From Achatina immaculata (Eukaryota; Mollusca; Gastropoda; Stylommatophora; Achatinidae), in the NCBI GenBank assembly GCA_009760885.1, contig CM019713.1, positions 29,940,927 to 30,004,926 on the forward strand: a stretch of DNA of 64,000 bases, given 5' to 3'. Below the pieces are notes generated by a model. The model saw only the letters and a list, made by a program, of their open reading frames with translations, was not told the origin of the DNA and searched no databases. The position numbers and the translations under genes are program-made. Shown here piece by piece: positions 62,473 through 64,000 of the stretch. Each line of letters opens with the position of its first letter. Position 1 is the first letter of the stretch.

Positions 62473-63425
62473 GTAAGTGGGTGTCAGTTGAGTTATCATT
62501 CATGAAATGGCCCTGCTGGGAGCCATTGGCTATCAAATATTTGCCATTAGTTCAGTTGTGGTTTTTATAACCAGATCATCTGTATGGTATTTATAACCAG
62601 ATCATTTGCTTTTTATTATGTGCATCACCTGGTTGACCAATTCAGATGCTTTTCTCTTCATCCCCCAACTTTTTCCTTTGAGTTTTCCAGTGGTTGTCAG
62701 ATTTTCAGACTTCATCCTTTTCAAAAGCATGTGTGGAATTTTTTTTGATAGGTTGAAAGAGCAGAATGATCAACCCTGCTTGTCCAACTCTTCACCCTTA
62801 GAGAATAAATGGCATTCATTCATTATTTTAAAAATATCTGTGTCTTGACTTCTTGTACCTGATTTAGAAATGAAGGAGCAGCCACTGTTGTTGAATGAAA
62901 CCAGTAGGACCGTAAGCTTAAGTTGGGTTTAGCCAAATCTGCATAAGTCTAGGGATACAGGTGTGGGAGTTAGATAAGAGCAGGTTTTGGAACCTGCAGA
63001 ATGCATCCAAAAAATGTCTTCACATAGGAAAAGGTACAGAATTAGCAAACAGGAAACAAGGAGCTCTGCATGCAATGAAGTATTAAAAAGCAAAGTGTAT
63101 GTGATTAGCCTTGGCCATCATGGATAAAATCATCAGTACTTTATTAGCTGGGCTGATGGAACATAACAGTTTGTTTCTTGGAGCTTGAAAAAAAAGGGAT
63201 GTGATTGGTCCTTTAAACCTGTGCTGTATTGCACTTGCTTAGCAAAGAGAGAAAAGGAAGTATGTTGAAGTGGTTGTATTCTTAATTGTCAACATAAGTG
63301 CATTGAGAACCTATGTTCCAGTTAAAGATGCAGTAATAACTTGTGGACAAGCACAGGATCTAATAAACGTCTTGCACAAAAAGTTTCTAAATGGTTTCTC
63401 TGGAAAGGAAGTAATTTTTGTTTTT
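62473..63425. other. ADAM intron, nothing recognised
   Basis: Searched for a disintegrin-domain exon (C-G-N-x-x-V-x-x-G-E-E-C-D) without success. Confidence 0.4.
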
Positions 63426-63429
63426 AGTT

Positions 63430-63935
63430 TTTATCTGTTTGGTCAGTCATTTGTATGTCCCTTGCGGAACTTTGCCTCCCTAACAGCTCTCCTGTAGGCC
63501 TCTCGGTTGTGAGCAAGATGGCCTGCTGCTGATGCATCCATTTGCAGATCATCAACTATGCCTTGCAGCCATCTTCGCCTCGGTCTTCCTCTCTTTCTTT
63601 TTCCCGTTATGTACCTTTCCAAGACAGTCTTCTCTAAATTCTCATGATGTTTAATGTGTCCAAAATGTTTAAGTTTCCTCTGTTTAATCCTCTTTACTAG
63701 CCAGCCTTCTTCAATATTAAGCTCTTGTAGTATAGATATATTTGTTCTTTTTTGTGTCCACGATATTTGGAGAACCCTTCTGTAGCATTTATATTCAAAG
63801 GCATTTATGTGTTTCTCAGCTGTTTTGTTAAGTGTCCAGGTCTCACAGGCATATGTTGCAATGGGAAAGATGAATGCCCTTAAAAATCTTATTTTTGTAG
63901 TTCTGTCTGTTCCTCTCTACAGCTTCTTTAAGTAT
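63430..63935 (-). mobile_element. Non-LTR family C 3' fragment
   Basis: The same 3' end as 16633-16858 and 30530-30710 (reverse complement of CTTGCGGAACTTTGCC), with the GRPRRRWLQ tail and upstream NEEGWLVKRIKQRKLKHFGH-type sequence. Decayed. Confidence 0.85.
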
Positions 63936-64000
63936 AGTAATTTTTTAATAGTAATTTAAAATTGCAAATTCCCAGTAACAGAACAAAATGTGCGGAGGAT

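Overview
The window is animal nuclear DNA, AT-rich and dense in repeats. It shows GT-AG introns, tRNA-derived SINEs, several non-LTR retrotransposon families, mariner and piggyBac DNA transposons, and a Penelope-type GIY-YIG remnant. The two host genes and this repeat mix suit an invertebrate, perhaps a mollusc or other lophotrochozoan. That placement is an inference and cannot be settled from the sequence alone. I see no functional tRNA, rRNA or CRISPR array.

Two host genes lie head to head. On the minus strand, from a start codon at 24654 to past the left edge, is an orthologue of CWC22/nucampholin, the spliceosomal MIF4G protein that recruits eIF4A3. Nine coding exons (24644-24654, 22815-22864, 18956-20282, 17711-18316, 16443-16604, 14634-14762, 9190-9283, 8353-8481, 3996-4131) join in phase to give 881 residues. 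About 700 residues of Arg/Ser/Glu/Asp-rich sequence come first, followed by the first part of the MIF4G domain. On the plus strand, from 31670 to past the right edge, is an ADAM10/ADAM17-class membrane metalloprotease. Thirteen exons are recognised: signal peptide, prodomain with cysteine switch, and metalloprotease domain up to the Met-turn. One of them is a 6-nt microexon (60113-60118) that supplies the catalytic Glu of the zinc motif. The exon or exons that should carry the furin site and first protease strand, between 44584 and 47076, were not found. The disintegrin and later domains lie beyond 64000.

Introns and the 7-kb intergenic space are filled with mobile DNA. Family letters A-G for non-LTR elements are mine. 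Family A (38834-41264, minus) is a nearly intact endonuclease-reverse transcriptase with a (GA)n tail and a 12-bp target duplication. Families B, C, D, E, F and G are fragments. Three nested insertions with target duplications can be read directly: B in C, F in A, and F in a piggyBac transposase. The piggyBac element (12938-14591) sits next to a TTAA-flanked non-autonomous element (12241-12923), whose relative is at 35597-36286; a third such element is at 22929-23621. A mariner with both terminal inverted repeats is at 37130-38416. Minisatellites occur at 2345-2770, 41829-42180, 46530-46850, 49587-49670, 55960-56150, 56338-56975 and 61910-62075. A perfect 41-bp inverted repeat is at 17393-17500.

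The two genes have no evident functional link. CWC22 acts in pre-mRNA splicing and exon-junction complex assembly. The ADAM protease acts at the cell surface or in the secretory pathway.
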